Below, in pieces: positions 15,136 through 23,341 of a stretch of 64,000 bases of DNA (position 1 is the first letter of the stretch; every line of letters starts with the position of its first letter). The stretch comes from Streptomyces sp. CBMA29 (lineage in GTDB: Bacteria; Actinomycetota; Actinomycetes; Streptomycetales; Streptomycetaceae): NCBI RefSeq assembly GCF_014596445.1, contig NZ_MECL01000196.1:56333-120332 (forward strand), in the 5' to 3' direction. Position numbers and translations under genes: made by a program. The notes beneath the pieces are model-generated. The model saw nothing but the letters and a program-made list of their open reading frames with translations, searched no databases and had not been told where the DNA came from.

Positions 15136-16899
15136 TCAGTTGTCGACCTTGGCGTACGTCAGCGGCGCCTTGCTCGTGTCGAGGTTGTCGCGGCGCAGAT
15201 GTGTGTCGTCCACCAGGGTGAGCGTGGTGCCGTCGCCGGGGCTGCACGAGGACGCGGGCGTCCCCGTCACCACCTGCGACGGGCTCAACTCGACCGGGGG
15301 GCCGACCGACACGACGTGCATGGACCAGAAGCAGGCGTAGGAGGCGCTGTCGCCCGACAGCTCCACGGAGCCGTCCGCCTTCACCGTCAGCGTCCGGGTG
15401 TTGTCGCCCGCGTCGGCACTGGTGAAGGAGGTCCGCCAGGTGCCGACCATGCCGCTGGGCACCGCCGCGTTCGCGGGGTCCGCCTGACCCGGCGACGTCT
15501 GCGCGGGACCCGATGTCGGCGGGGACGTCGGACCGGTGGGTGTGCTCACTCCGGGGTCCGGATTCGCCTTGTTCTTCGTGTCCCCCTGGCTCGCGATGTA
15601 CGCCGTCACGCCGCCCGCGACGACCACCAGGGCGACGATCGCCGCGATCAGCGGCCCGCGCCGCGTCTTGCGCGGCCCGCCCGCGTCCGACCCCGCCGGC
15701 TGCGGCTGCGGTCGCGTGTACGTCGGCGGGGGCGGCGTCGGACCGGACGGCATCGGACCGGTCTGCGTAGGACCGGTCTGCGGCGCGTACGAGCCGTAGG
15801 TCGGTGAGTACGCGGTCGGCGGCGGTTGCCTGACCGGGGTCGCTCCGTCGGTGCTCGCGCCGGTGCCCGAGAGGTGGCCGGGGTCCGCCCGTGTCGGCGT
15901 GGGGGCGCCCGGTCCGCCCGCGGCCACGACCCCCACGTCCAGCTCTGTCGGCGTGGGGGACTCCGCCGCCGCCTCCACCTCCAGCAGCCGCACCGCGCGC
16001 CGTCCGAGCTGCGCCACGATCGCGCCGGACAGCCACGGCTCGGCGCTCGAGTCCTGCGCCGCGCTGTCGTCGCTCCCGCCGTCCGCCTCGCCCAGCCGCT
16101 CCAGCACCTGCGTCAGCGTGGGCCGCTCCTCAGGCTCCTTCACCAGGCAGGCGGCCACCAACTCGCGCAGCCCGTCGGGCACTTTGACCAGGTCGGGCGG
16201 CTCCTGCACGATGCGGAACATCTGGGCGTGCACACCGCTGGCCGCCGCGCCGAACGGCTGGAGACCGGTCGACGCGTAGGCCAGCACCGAGCCCAGGCAG
16301 AAGATGTCGCAGGCGGGCGTCACCCGGTCGCCGCGCACCTGCTCGGGCGACATGAAACCGGGGGAGCCCACCATGGCGCCGGTATAGGTGAGCGAGCCGC
16401 CGTCGACGACCGTCTCCAGGGCGCGCGCGATCCCGAAGTCGATCACCCGGGGGCCGTCGATGGTGATCATCACGTTCGAGGGTTTGAGATCGCGGTGCAC
16501 CAGACCGGCGGCGTGGATGTCGCGCAGCGCGTGCGCGAGCCCGGAGGCGAGCACCCGCACCGAACGCTCCGGCAGCGGACCGTACTCCTTGATCACCTGG
16601 CTGAGCGACGGCCCCGCCACATAACCGGTCGCCACCCACGGGACCTCGGCCTCGGTGTCGGCGTCCAGCACCGGCGCGGTCCACTTGCCGCCCACCCGGC
16701 GCGCGGCCTGCACCTCACGGCGGAAACGGGTGCGGAACTCCTCCTGGGACGCCAGTTCGTCGCGGACCAGCTTCACCGCCACCGTACGGCCGCGCTCGGA
16801 ACGCGCCAGGTAGACAATGCCCATCCCGCCGACCCCCAGCCTGCCCAGGAGGCGGTACGCGCCGATCCACCGCGGATCGCCGGACCTCAGCTCGTCCAT
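15136..16899 (-). CDS. Membrane-anchored Ser/Thr protein kinase
   Basis: Hanks-type kinase of 587 residues. Kinase domain residues about 10-280: glycine loop LGVGGMGIVYLA, VAVK lysine, HRDLKPSN, DFGIA, SPGFMSPEQ. A Pro/Thr/Ala-rich juxtamembrane linker leads to one transmembrane helix (about residues 410-435). An extracytoplasmic domain of about 130 residues contains a paired-Cys pattern (SYACFWS, ASSCSPG). It lacks PASTA repeats, so it is not PknB/StkP. The ATG at the complement of 16897-16899 (MDELRSGDPRWIG) is chosen because upstream frame sequence is tyrosine/arginine-rich and unlike homologues. It stands alone, convergent with purA. Confidence 0.93.
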   Translation of the reverse strand: MDELRSGDPRWIGAYRLLGRLGVGGMGIVYLARSERGRTVAVKLVRDELASQEEFRTRFRREVQAARRVGGKWTAPVLDADTEAEVPWVATGYVAGPSLSQVIKEYGPLPERSVRVLASGLAHALRDIHAAGLVHRDLKPSNVMITIDGPRVIDFGIARALETVVDGGSLTYTGAMVGSPGFMSPEQVRGDRVTPACDIFCLGSVLAYASTGLQPFGAAASGVHAQMFRIVQEPPDLVKVPDGLRELVAACLVKEPEERPTLTQVLERLGEADGGSDDSAAQDSSAEPWLSGAIVAQLGRRAVRLLEVEAAAESPTPTELDVGVVAAGGPGAPTPTRADPGHLSGTGASTDGATPVRQPPPTAYSPTYGSYAPQTGPTQTGPMPSGPTPPPPTYTRPQPQPAGSDAGGPRKTRRGPLIAAIVALVVVAGGVTAYIASQGDTKNKANPDPGVSTPTGPTSPPTSGPAQTSPGQADPANAAVPSGMVGTWRTSFTSADAGDNTRTLTVKADGSVELSGDSASYACFWSMHVVSVGPPVELSPSQVVTGTPASSCSPGDGTTLTLVDDTHLRRDNLDTSKAPLTYAKVDN

Positions 16900-17143
16900 C
16901 GTCGCTCTTCCCCGTCCCGCTCCGCACTGTGCGGCTCCGTCCCGGCACCGCGCCGCCGCCCACCCGTACGGCGAAGAATAAGCGTATGAACGCCAGGGGG
17001 TCAGAGGTGTCCCCCGTTCCGCTCGCCGCGCATACGCGTACGGGCTTCGCATATCGTGTGCGGCAGTCACCCGCGCGTACGAACGTACGAATCACCGGAG
17101 TACGTGGGCGCGCGCGACGCACAAGGACGACAAAGGAGACGGC
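16900..17143. promoter_or_regulatory. Divergent promoter region, kinase / GntR regulator
   Basis: No gene is seen in these 244 bp. Two palindromic CGTACG hexamers separated by AA (17076-17089) and several GCATA/TACGCGTA elements lie upstream of the GntR gene and may be its operator. AAAGGAG at 17132-17138 is its ribosome binding site. Confidence 0.4.
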
Positions 17144-17833
17144 ATGCCGGACGGCGGCGGCGTATCGCCTGTGCGGCGCAGCAGTCTGCGCCAGCAGATC
17201 GCCGACGCCCTGCGCGACGAGGTGCTGACCGGACGGCTCCAGGCCGGCCGCCACTTCACCGTCAAGGAGATCGCCGAGCTGTACGGCGTCTCCGCGACCC
17301 CCGTCCGCGAGGCCCTGGTCGACCTCGCCGCGCAGGGACTGCTCGAAGTCGAGCAGCACCGCGGCTTCCAGGTCCGCCGATTCACCGCGCAGGACTTCCA
17401 CACCCTCACCGAAGCGCGGCTCTTCGTCGTCGAGGCGTCCTTCCGGCGGATGGCCGAGGTCGGTATGGGTGACGTGCCGCCCGACGCCATCGCGTCCGTA
17501 CGGCGCCGCGCCGAAGCCGCCGCCCGCGCCGCCCGCTCCGGTGTCCTCGACATCCTCATCGGCTGCGACCTGCGCTTCTGGCGCGAGCTGACCGCCCTCG
17601 GCGGCAACCCGCACATCTGCGAATTCCTCGACCGCATGCGCACCCAGACCTGGATCTACGCCGTCCCCCACCTGCGCGCCCTGCACGACACCGCCGGGGT
17701 CTGCTGGTCCGACCACGTCGCGCTCGTGGACGCCGTCGCCGCCCGAGACACCGCGACCGCCCGGCAGCTCACCCTGGAGCACAGCGACCACACCGGCGCC
17801 CTCATCGAAAAGCTCGTCCCCGCCCGGCCATGA
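17144..17833 (+). CDS. GntR-family (FCD-type) transcriptional regulator
   Basis: Protein of 229 residues. The N-terminal winged HTH (about 12-78) contains LRQQIADALRDEVLTGRLQAG and SATPVREALVDLAAQGLLEV, typical of FadR/GntR. The C-terminal all-helical FCD ligand domain has LTEARLFVVEASF, a DLRFWRELTALGGNP segment and a final HSDHTGALIEKL, giving possible metal-binding histidines. The ATG at 17144 has AAAGGAG 6 nt upstream. The effector is unknown; the adjacent hypothetical gene on the same strand may or may not be a target. Confidence 0.92.
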   Translation: MPDGGGVSPVRRSSLRQQIADALRDEVLTGRLQAGRHFTVKEIAELYGVSATPVREALVDLAAQGLLEVEQHRGFQVRRFTAQDFHTLTEARLFVVEASFRRMAEVGMGDVPPDAIASVRRRAEAAARAARSGVLDILIGCDLRFWRELTALGGNPHICEFLDRMRTQTWIYAVPHLRALHDTAGVCWSDHVALVDAVAARDTATARQLTLEHSDHTGALIEKLVPARP

Positions 17834-17886
17834 CGTGACCGGCGCGGGCGTTTTAGGCTGTACGCCCCCGACCGGATGGAGTGTTC

Positions 17887-18537
17887 GTGGCCTGCGACTT
17901 GTGGCTGGTGCCCCTCGTGGACGTGCTCTGCCACAGCCCGGAAAACCCCTTCTCCGAGGAACTCGCCCGATACGACAAGGCATTGAACGACGCAGGACAG
18001 CCGCCCGTCCCCGTCTACAACTACATGCCGGGTCTGTCGGGCGACGTCGGCCCGATCGCGTGCTTCGACTACGACGCCCTGCACTTCCTGCGCCGCGCCT
18101 ATCTGCTCAGCCTCCAGGGGCTCGAGGTCACTCCGGTCGACGCGCTCGGCGGCGACTACGAACAGCTCCTGGAGATGTTCGAGGCCACCGCCCAGCGGTC
18201 GCACCTGGTCTGGCACTACGACCACGCGGGCGCGTACGTCCCCCTCGACTTCCCCCAGCCCGTCGTCAACGACGAACTGCTCGAAGGCGGCGGCCCCCTC
18301 GGCTCCAGTCACGGGCTGCTGCGCGAACTCGAATTCGTCGCCCCCGTCATCGGCATCGACCCCGCCAACCCGCCGCTGCCGCCCGCGCCGCCCGAACACC
18401 ACACCACCCTTGAGGAGCCGGCCGTCTCGCCGGTCGTGGGCAACGGGCCGTTCGCGCGGGAACACCATGTGTGGCTCGGCCTGCACGCGGCGGCGACGCG
18501 GAGCCTGGGCCAGGGCTCGATGATCGTCTTCAGCTAA
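17887..18537 (+). CDS. Conserved actinobacterial hypothetical protein
   Basis: Product of 216 residues beginning MACDLWLVPLVDVLCHSPENPF. I recognise the sequence as a conserved Streptomyces protein without an assigned function. It is soluble, acidic and has no signal peptide; Pro-rich segments flank HHTTLEEP near residue 175. The GTG at 17887 is favoured over one at 17881 because GGATGGAG ends just before the latter, leaving correct spacing only for 17887. It follows the GntR gene by 53 bp on the same strand and converges on the SLATT gene. Confidence 0.75.
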   Translation: MACDLWLVPLVDVLCHSPENPFSEELARYDKALNDAGQPPVPVYNYMPGLSGDVGPIACFDYDALHFLRRAYLLSLQGLEVTPVDALGGDYEQLLEMFEATAQRSHLVWHYDHAGAYVPLDFPQPVVNDELLEGGGPLGSSHGLLRELEFVAPVIGIDPANPPLPPAPPEHHTTLEEPAVSPVVGNGPFAREHHVWLGLHAAATRSLGQGSMIVFS

Positions 18538-18591
18538 TCGCACCGGGCTGCCTCGGGAGCCGCGCCGGGTTACGCCACGAGCCGCCCCCGG

Positions 18592-19338
18592 CTACCTCGG
18601 GCCCTCCGGCGGCCGTTGGCGCGGCATATTGGGACGCGTGCTCGGGTGCGCCAGGCGCGGACCCGGCGACGGCTCCTGGCGGCTCGGCCACCAGGCGGCG
18701 GACTGGGTGCGCAGCGGAGCGCCGGAGGTGTGGGCGCCGAATTCGACGATCCAGTCGGACGTCTCCATCCGGACGAGATCGGCGAGGTCGTCGCAGAAGC
18801 GGCGCAGGATGGACAGACAGCGCTCGGCGGCCTCGGCGGCGGTGCCCTCGGTGGGGCCGAGAACCTCGCGGACGCTCTCGGAGGCCCAGTCGAAGCGCAG
18901 GGACTCCAGGCGGCGCTGGACGGCCTGGGCGGTGGCGACGTCGCGCATCCACCCCGAGGTGAGGCCGAAGAGGCGGTCGGTGCCGAGGCAGACACCCGCC
19001 AGGAGCAGCGCGAGATAGCCCCAGCTCGCGCTGGTGTCCGCGGTGCCGGTCAGCTCGACGAGCGGCAGGGCCGCGCCGGCGGTGCCGAAGAGCACGGCGC
19101 CCAGACGCAGGGCGCGGGCGCCGCGGCGCTTGCGGATCCGGTCGTCGAGGTACCAGTCGGCGGTGCGCAGGGCGCCCGTCTCGGCCCAGCGGTACAGCTC
19201 CGCCAGGCGCTCCGCGGGCTCGCCCCAGTCGCCGAGCGGGAACGGCAGCGCCCGCAGGTCCTCGTGCTGATGGTGCAGCGCCCGCCGCTGAGGCTCGTCC
19301 CGAGGCGCTTCCTCGGGAAACATGTCCGGCTGGCTCAC
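18592..19338 (-). CDS. SLATT-domain two-helix membrane protein
   Basis: Protein of 248 residues fitting the SLATT family. It has an N-terminal amphipathic helix with WYLDDRIRKRR, then two adjacent transmembrane helices (about residues 78-98 and 106-128: LGAVLFGTAGAALPLV, GYLALLLAGVCLGTD), then GLTSGWMRD and a long cytosolic helical region. SLATT proteins are predicted pore-forming effectors in bacterial conflict systems, but many actinobacterial copies are standalone and uncharacterised, as here. The GTG start at 19338 has GGGAG 6 nt upstream. It is divergent from purD. Confidence 0.75.
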   Translation of the reverse strand: MSQPDMFPEEAPRDEPQRRALHHQHEDLRALPFPLGDWGEPAERLAELYRWAETGALRTADWYLDDRIRKRRGARALRLGAVLFGTAGAALPLVELTGTADTSASWGYLALLLAGVCLGTDRLFGLTSGWMRDVATAQAVQRRLESLRFDWASESVREVLGPTEGTAAEAAERCLSILRRFCDDLADLVRMETSDWIVEFGAHTSGAPLRTQSAAWWPSRQEPSPGPRLAHPSTRPNMPRQRPPEGPR

Positions 19339-19574
19339 TGCACGCTCCCTCGTATGGCCCCAAGGGCCCCTCGTGGACCTCATATGCGGCTTTCGGCGCC
19401 GGATGTCCGGCCCGGTGGTGAAGCTCTCTTCTTACCGCCGAACGGCTGAGCGCGGGGTAGCGATCTCCGGATATCCGCCCATACGGGCAGCGTGATCAGG
19501 TATAGGCCGATGAATGCGGTCGCTCGAAAGAGTGAGGGCGGCCCGCCGCCCCGCGGCCCACTACCCTGGTGCGC
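19339..19574 (+). promoter_or_regulatory. purD upstream region with a probable leaderless promoter
   Basis: No gene in these 236 bp. TACCCT at 19562-19567 fits the TAnnnT -10 consensus and lies about 7 nt before the purD GTG at 19575. No ribosome binding site is visible. This suggests transcription starts at or near the GTG, giving a leaderless mRNA. No convincing -35 was found. Confidence 0.5.
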
Positions 19575-20822
19575 GTGAAGGTCCTTGTCATCGGCGGCGG
19601 CGCCCGCGAACACGCCCTGTGCCGCTCCCTCTCGCTCGACCCCGACGTCACCTCGCTGCACTGCGCGCCCGGCAACGCCGGAATCGGCGGGGTCGCCGAG
19701 CTGCACCAGGTCGACGCCCTCGACGGCGCGGCCGTCGCAGAACTCGCCGTCTCCCTCGGCGCCGACTTCGTGATCGTGGGGCCCGAGGCCCCGCTGGTCG
19801 CCGGGGTCGCCGACGCGGTACGGGCCAGGGGCATCGACTGCTTCGGCCCGACGGCGCGCGCCGCGGAGCTGGAGGGCTCCAAGGCGTTCGCCAAGGATGT
19901 GATGGCGGCGGCCGGGGTGCCGACCGCGCGCAGTTACGTCTGTACGACGGCCGACGAGGTCGACGTGGCGCTCGACGCCTTCGGCGCGCCCTATGTCGTC
20001 AAGGACGACGGGCTCGCGGCGGGCAAGGGCGTGGTCGTCACCGGCGACCTGGCCACCGCCCGCGCGCACGCGCTGAGCTGCGACCGGGTGGTCATCGAGG
20101 AGTTCCTCGACGGCCCCGAGGTGTCGCTGTTCGCGGTCACCGACGGCGAGACGGTCGTACCGCTCCAGCCCGCGCAGGACTTCAAGCGGGCGCTGGACGA
20201 CGACGAGGGCCCCAACACCGGCGGTATGGGCGCCTATTCGCCGCTGCCGTGGGCCGACCCCAAGCTGGTCGACGAGGTCGAGCGGACCGTGCTCCAGCCG
20301 ACCGTGGACGAATTGCGCCGCCGCGGCACGCCCTTCGCCGGCCTGCTCTACGCCGGTCTCGCCATCACCTCGCGCGGTGTGCGGGTCATCGAGTTCAACG
20401 CGCGCTTCGGCGACCCCGAGACACAGGTCGTACTCGCCCGGCTCAAGACGCCGCTGGCCGGACTGCTGCGGGCCGCGGCCACCGGGCAGCTCGCCGCCTT
20501 CCCGCGGCTGCGCTGGAGCGACGGCGCCGCGGTGACCGTGGTCATCGCCTCGTACAACTACCCCGACACCCCGCGCACCGGCGACCCGATCTCCGGGCTC
20601 GCGGACGTCGCGGAGAAGGACGAGCACGCGTACGTACTGCACGCGGGCACCCGGGAGGACGACGGGCGGATCGTCAGCGCAGGCGGCCGGGTGCTGTCGG
20701 TCACCGCGACCGGTTCCGACCTCGCCAAGGCCCGTGACCGGGCCTATCGCGCGGTCGACCGGATCGGTCTCGACGGTGGACACCACCGTACGGACATCGC
20801 CGCGAAAGCGGCCGGTCTCTGA
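19575..20822 (+). CDS. purD: Phosphoribosylamine--glycine ligase (GAR synthetase)
   Basis: Second step of purine synthesis: ATP-dependent ligation of glycine to phosphoribosylamine. About 415 residues with an ATP-grasp fold. Features: N-terminal KVLVIGGGAREHALCRSL, GPEAPLVAG, KDDGLAAGKGVVV (ATP-binding), FDGPEVSLFAVTDG-like loop, GGMGAYSPLP, and the metal-binding EFNARFGDPETQ. The GTG at 19575 gives the usual MKVLVIGGG start; a GTG at 19569 would add two residues. The next pur gene, purC, is 4 kb downstream and probably separately transcribed. Confidence 0.97.
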   Translation: MKVLVIGGGAREHALCRSLSLDPDVTSLHCAPGNAGIGGVAELHQVDALDGAAVAELAVSLGADFVIVGPEAPLVAGVADAVRARGIDCFGPTARAAELEGSKAFAKDVMAAAGVPTARSYVCTTADEVDVALDAFGAPYVVKDDGLAAGKGVVVTGDLATARAHALSCDRVVIEEFLDGPEVSLFAVTDGETVVPLQPAQDFKRALDDDEGPNTGGMGAYSPLPWADPKLVDEVERTVLQPTVDELRRRGTPFAGLLYAGLAITSRGVRVIEFNARFGDPETQVVLARLKTPLAGLLRAAATGQLAAFPRLRWSDGAAVTVVIASYNYPDTPRTGDPISGLADVAEKDEHAYVLHAGTREDDGRIVSAGGRVLSVTATGSDLAKARDRAYRAVDRIGLDGGHHRTDIAAKAAGL

Positions 20823-21017
20823 CCAAAGCCACTCCAAGGAGTGATGACTCGGCCATAAGGCTGACTCCTTCCCGGCGCCGAACTATGGTGCCCCGAAAGC
20901 GCACTGCGGGACATTGCGGCAATCAGCCGTACGGCCATTGCGATGTCCGTGGGCGGTGCGACAGTGGGGGGAGGCCGCCATCGGGGCGGTCACCACAGCG
21001 CAGGGGGTGAGTCGCCG
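20823..21017. other. Intergenic with overlapping inverted repeats after purD
   Basis: ACTCC-AA-GGAGT occurs just after the purD stop, and AAGGAGT there can also pair with ACTCCTT about 20 nt later. Two mutually exclusive short hairpins result, possibly a terminator. The ribosome binding site AGGGGGTGA for the next gene is at 21002-21010. Confidence 0.4.
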
Positions 21018-22862
21018 ATGGCCGGAGAAGCAGGTGAGGCGGTCGCGCGCTCCCGTGCCCTGGCGGTGCTGCGGGTCCGGGGCGCCGCGCTCGGCGCGGC
21101 CCTGCTGCCCGCCGCCGTCGCCGTCGTCCTGCACGCGGGCGGCGCGACCGGCCGGATCGGCTCGCGCTGGGACGGTGTGCGCTGGGGGATGACCGGTGGC
21201 GCGCTGGTGGTGCTGCTGGTCGCGGCGGCCGTCGCGGCGGTGATCGTCCGGGCCAGGCCCGCGGTCAGTCCCGCGGTGCCGGTGGCCGAGAGCGCCGCGC
21301 CCGACCTCTACCGGATGGTCCGCGACCTGGCGGAGCGGATGGAGGTGCCCGCGCCGTCGGCGATAGAGCTGACGCCGGACTGCGACAGCTGGCTGGAGGA
21401 GCGCAGGGCCGACCGGCCCGCGGGCCGCAAGGCCAGGAAAGCCAGGAAAGCCATGAAGGCCGCCGGGGAAGAGGGCGGGCGGACCGCGCCCGTGCTGGTG
21501 ATCGGCTCGCCCTTCATGTGGTGGATGCGGATCGCGGAGCTGCGCGCGCTGCTCGCGCCCGTGGTGGCGGGCACAGGACCCGCCGCCGATCCGGAGATAG
21601 CGGCCGCCCGGCGCTTCGTGCGCGGTCTTGACGCGGCGGCCGCAGTCGCCGCGCACGGCCGCGAGGGCAATGTGCTGCTGCGACCGGTGTTCGGCGTCCT
21701 CGGCTGGACGGTCCGGCTGCTGCTGAACGGCTGTGGCGTCCATGTCGCCGAGATGGAGCGGGGCGTCGCCGCCTCCGCCTCCGAGCGCGCGCAGGCCGTC
21801 GACTACGGGCTGCGGATCGTTGCCCAGGAACAGGTGGGCCTGGCCTACGCGGGCTGGGACCGGCTGCTCACCCGTGTTGCGCTGCCCGCCTGGCGGATGG
21901 GCCGCTGGCCGTCCCGGCTGGACGCCGGGGTGGTCGCCGCGCTCACCGAGCTGTCCCGGCGCGACCGGCTCGCCGACGGCTTCGAGACCCGGCTGGGCGA
22001 ACGCCCGGCCTGCGATCTCCTGGAGGAGCCCGGCGCGATGGACGAGGCCGTCTCGCTGCTGGCCGCCCGGCTCTTCCACGCGGGACCGCAGCGGCCCGGC
22101 CCCGACTGGGCGCCGGTGAGCTGGAACGGCTATCCGGACGAGGTCGTCGACCGCATCTGGCGCACCGAGGCCGCCCGGTTGATACGCGTCCTGGACGAGG
22201 TGCCGCCGCCGGAGCCCGGCATCGCCGCCGCGGCCGAGGAAGAGGACGAGGGACCTGCCGCGATCGGCGGCGGGCGCCGCAGCGGCCTGCTCCTCGGCGA
22301 CCGAGCCATGACCGGGCCGACCGCCGCAGCCCGCACCTCGGCGGCGGAACGGGCCGCCGCCGCGCTCGCCGACGAACCGGGCCGCGCCACCCTCACCCGC
22401 GTCATCGACCGGCTCTCCCGCGGCGGCAGCGAGGAGCTGGCCGCCAGGATCGGCGCGCTCGCCGCCCGCGACGAGGCGGCCCGGCACGCCGCGACGGCCA
22501 AGAACGCCAAGGACACGGGCGGCGGAAACAGGGGTGGAAACGGCGGCGGAAACGGGGGCGGAATCGGCGGCGGTACGGAGGAAACCCCCGTGCCCGTCTC
22601 CCCGCTGCTGCCGCCCCGCACCGGCCGTGAGCTGCTGACCGACCACGTCACCGCCGTCGTCTGCTGCGCCGCCGTGGACACCGCGGGCGCCGACGCGGGA
22701 CTGGACTGGCTGGACGGCCCCACGCTGCTCGTCGGCGGCGCCCGCCGGGCCGATCTGACCTGGCCGGTGCTCCGTCTGGTCGAGAACGGCGACGCGGCAC
22801 CGCTGCGCTCCTGGCTCAGGGCCGTCGGCGTCCGCCCCGACAAGCCGATCCGGCTGGTGTGA
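21018..22862 (+). CDS. Membrane protein resembling M48 peptidases but lacking the HExxH zinc motif
   Basis: Product of 614 residues. Two N-terminal transmembrane helices (about 20-41 and 57-78) are followed by a segment arranged like M48/HtpX peptidases: DLYRMVRDLAERMEVPAPSAIEL, then VLVIGSPFMWWM, then ELRALLAPVVAG (about 174-185). In active enzymes the last helix continues as AHExxH; here those residues are absent. A Lys/Ala/Arg-rich insertion (about 133-152) and a Gly/Asn-rich linker (encoded near 22520-22580) are low complexity. The C-terminal half is helical and unrecognised. The ATG at 21018 has AGGGGGTGA upstream. Enzymatic activity is unlikely; a scaffolding or binding role is possible. 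It lies between purD and purC, as I recall in other Streptomyces. Confidence 0.65.
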   Translation: MAGEAGEAVARSRALAVLRVRGAALGAALLPAAVAVVLHAGGATGRIGSRWDGVRWGMTGGALVVLLVAAAVAAVIVRARPAVSPAVPVAESAAPDLYRMVRDLAERMEVPAPSAIELTPDCDSWLEERRADRPAGRKARKARKAMKAAGEEGGRTAPVLVIGSPFMWWMRIAELRALLAPVVAGTGPAADPEIAAARRFVRGLDAAAAVAAHGREGNVLLRPVFGVLGWTVRLLLNGCGVHVAEMERGVAASASERAQAVDYGLRIVAQEQVGLAYAGWDRLLTRVALPAWRMGRWPSRLDAGVVAALTELSRRDRLADGFETRLGERPACDLLEEPGAMDEAVSLLAARLFHAGPQRPGPDWAPVSWNGYPDEVVDRIWRTEAARLIRVLDEVPPPEPGIAAAAEEEDEGPAAIGGGRRSGLLLGDRAMTGPTAAARTSAAERAAAALADEPGRATLTRVIDRLSRGGSEELAARIGALAARDEAARHAATAKNAKDTGGGNRGGNGGGNGGGIGGGTEETPVPVSPLLPPRTGRELLTDHVTAVVCCAAVDTAGADAGLDWLDGPTLLVGGARRADLTWPVLRLVENGDAAPLRSWLRAVGVRPDKPIRLV

Positions 22863-23341
22863 TGAACCGACTGACGCGCCGTCATGATCCACCGTCATGA
22901 TCCACCGGCGTGACGCGCCGTCATGGTCAACCGGTGTGACAAGCGCCACGTCGGCCCCGCGCGAGCGCCGCGCGGGGGCGGTGCGTTTCGGCCATGACCG
23001 CACAGCGCCCGGCACCACTTCGCACACCGCCGCACAGCACGCCACACGGCGCGGAACCCGCCCGGCTTCTGGCCCGTACCGCCCGCTTCCGACCGCTCGG
23101 AGCGCGCGACGCGACTGCTTGACCTCGGTCATGTGACGTTCACCACACGCCGGTTGACCGAATCTGCTTCACTCGTCGCCCGATCCGTTCCGATAATTCA
23201 CCACGAACGGTAACCGGTGCGGTGCTTTCTGTGATGTGCTGGGTGAGTGCGCCGCACTATTGCACCGCACGGGTGAACCACGGGTGGAGCGGGGAACCGC
23301 GGGAGAGAGCGCGGCCGGGGATCGGTGAGGGAGGGGCTTCG
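22863..23341. other. Non-coding gap with degenerate direct repeats
   Basis: No gene is supported in these 479 bp. At about 22872-22935 the phrase GCGCCGTCATGATCCACCG recurs three times with variation. Further on is a lower-GC stretch (about 23130-23230) likely to hold the promoter of the following gene. GAGGGAGGGG at 23327-23336 is its ribosome binding site. Confidence 0.5.
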
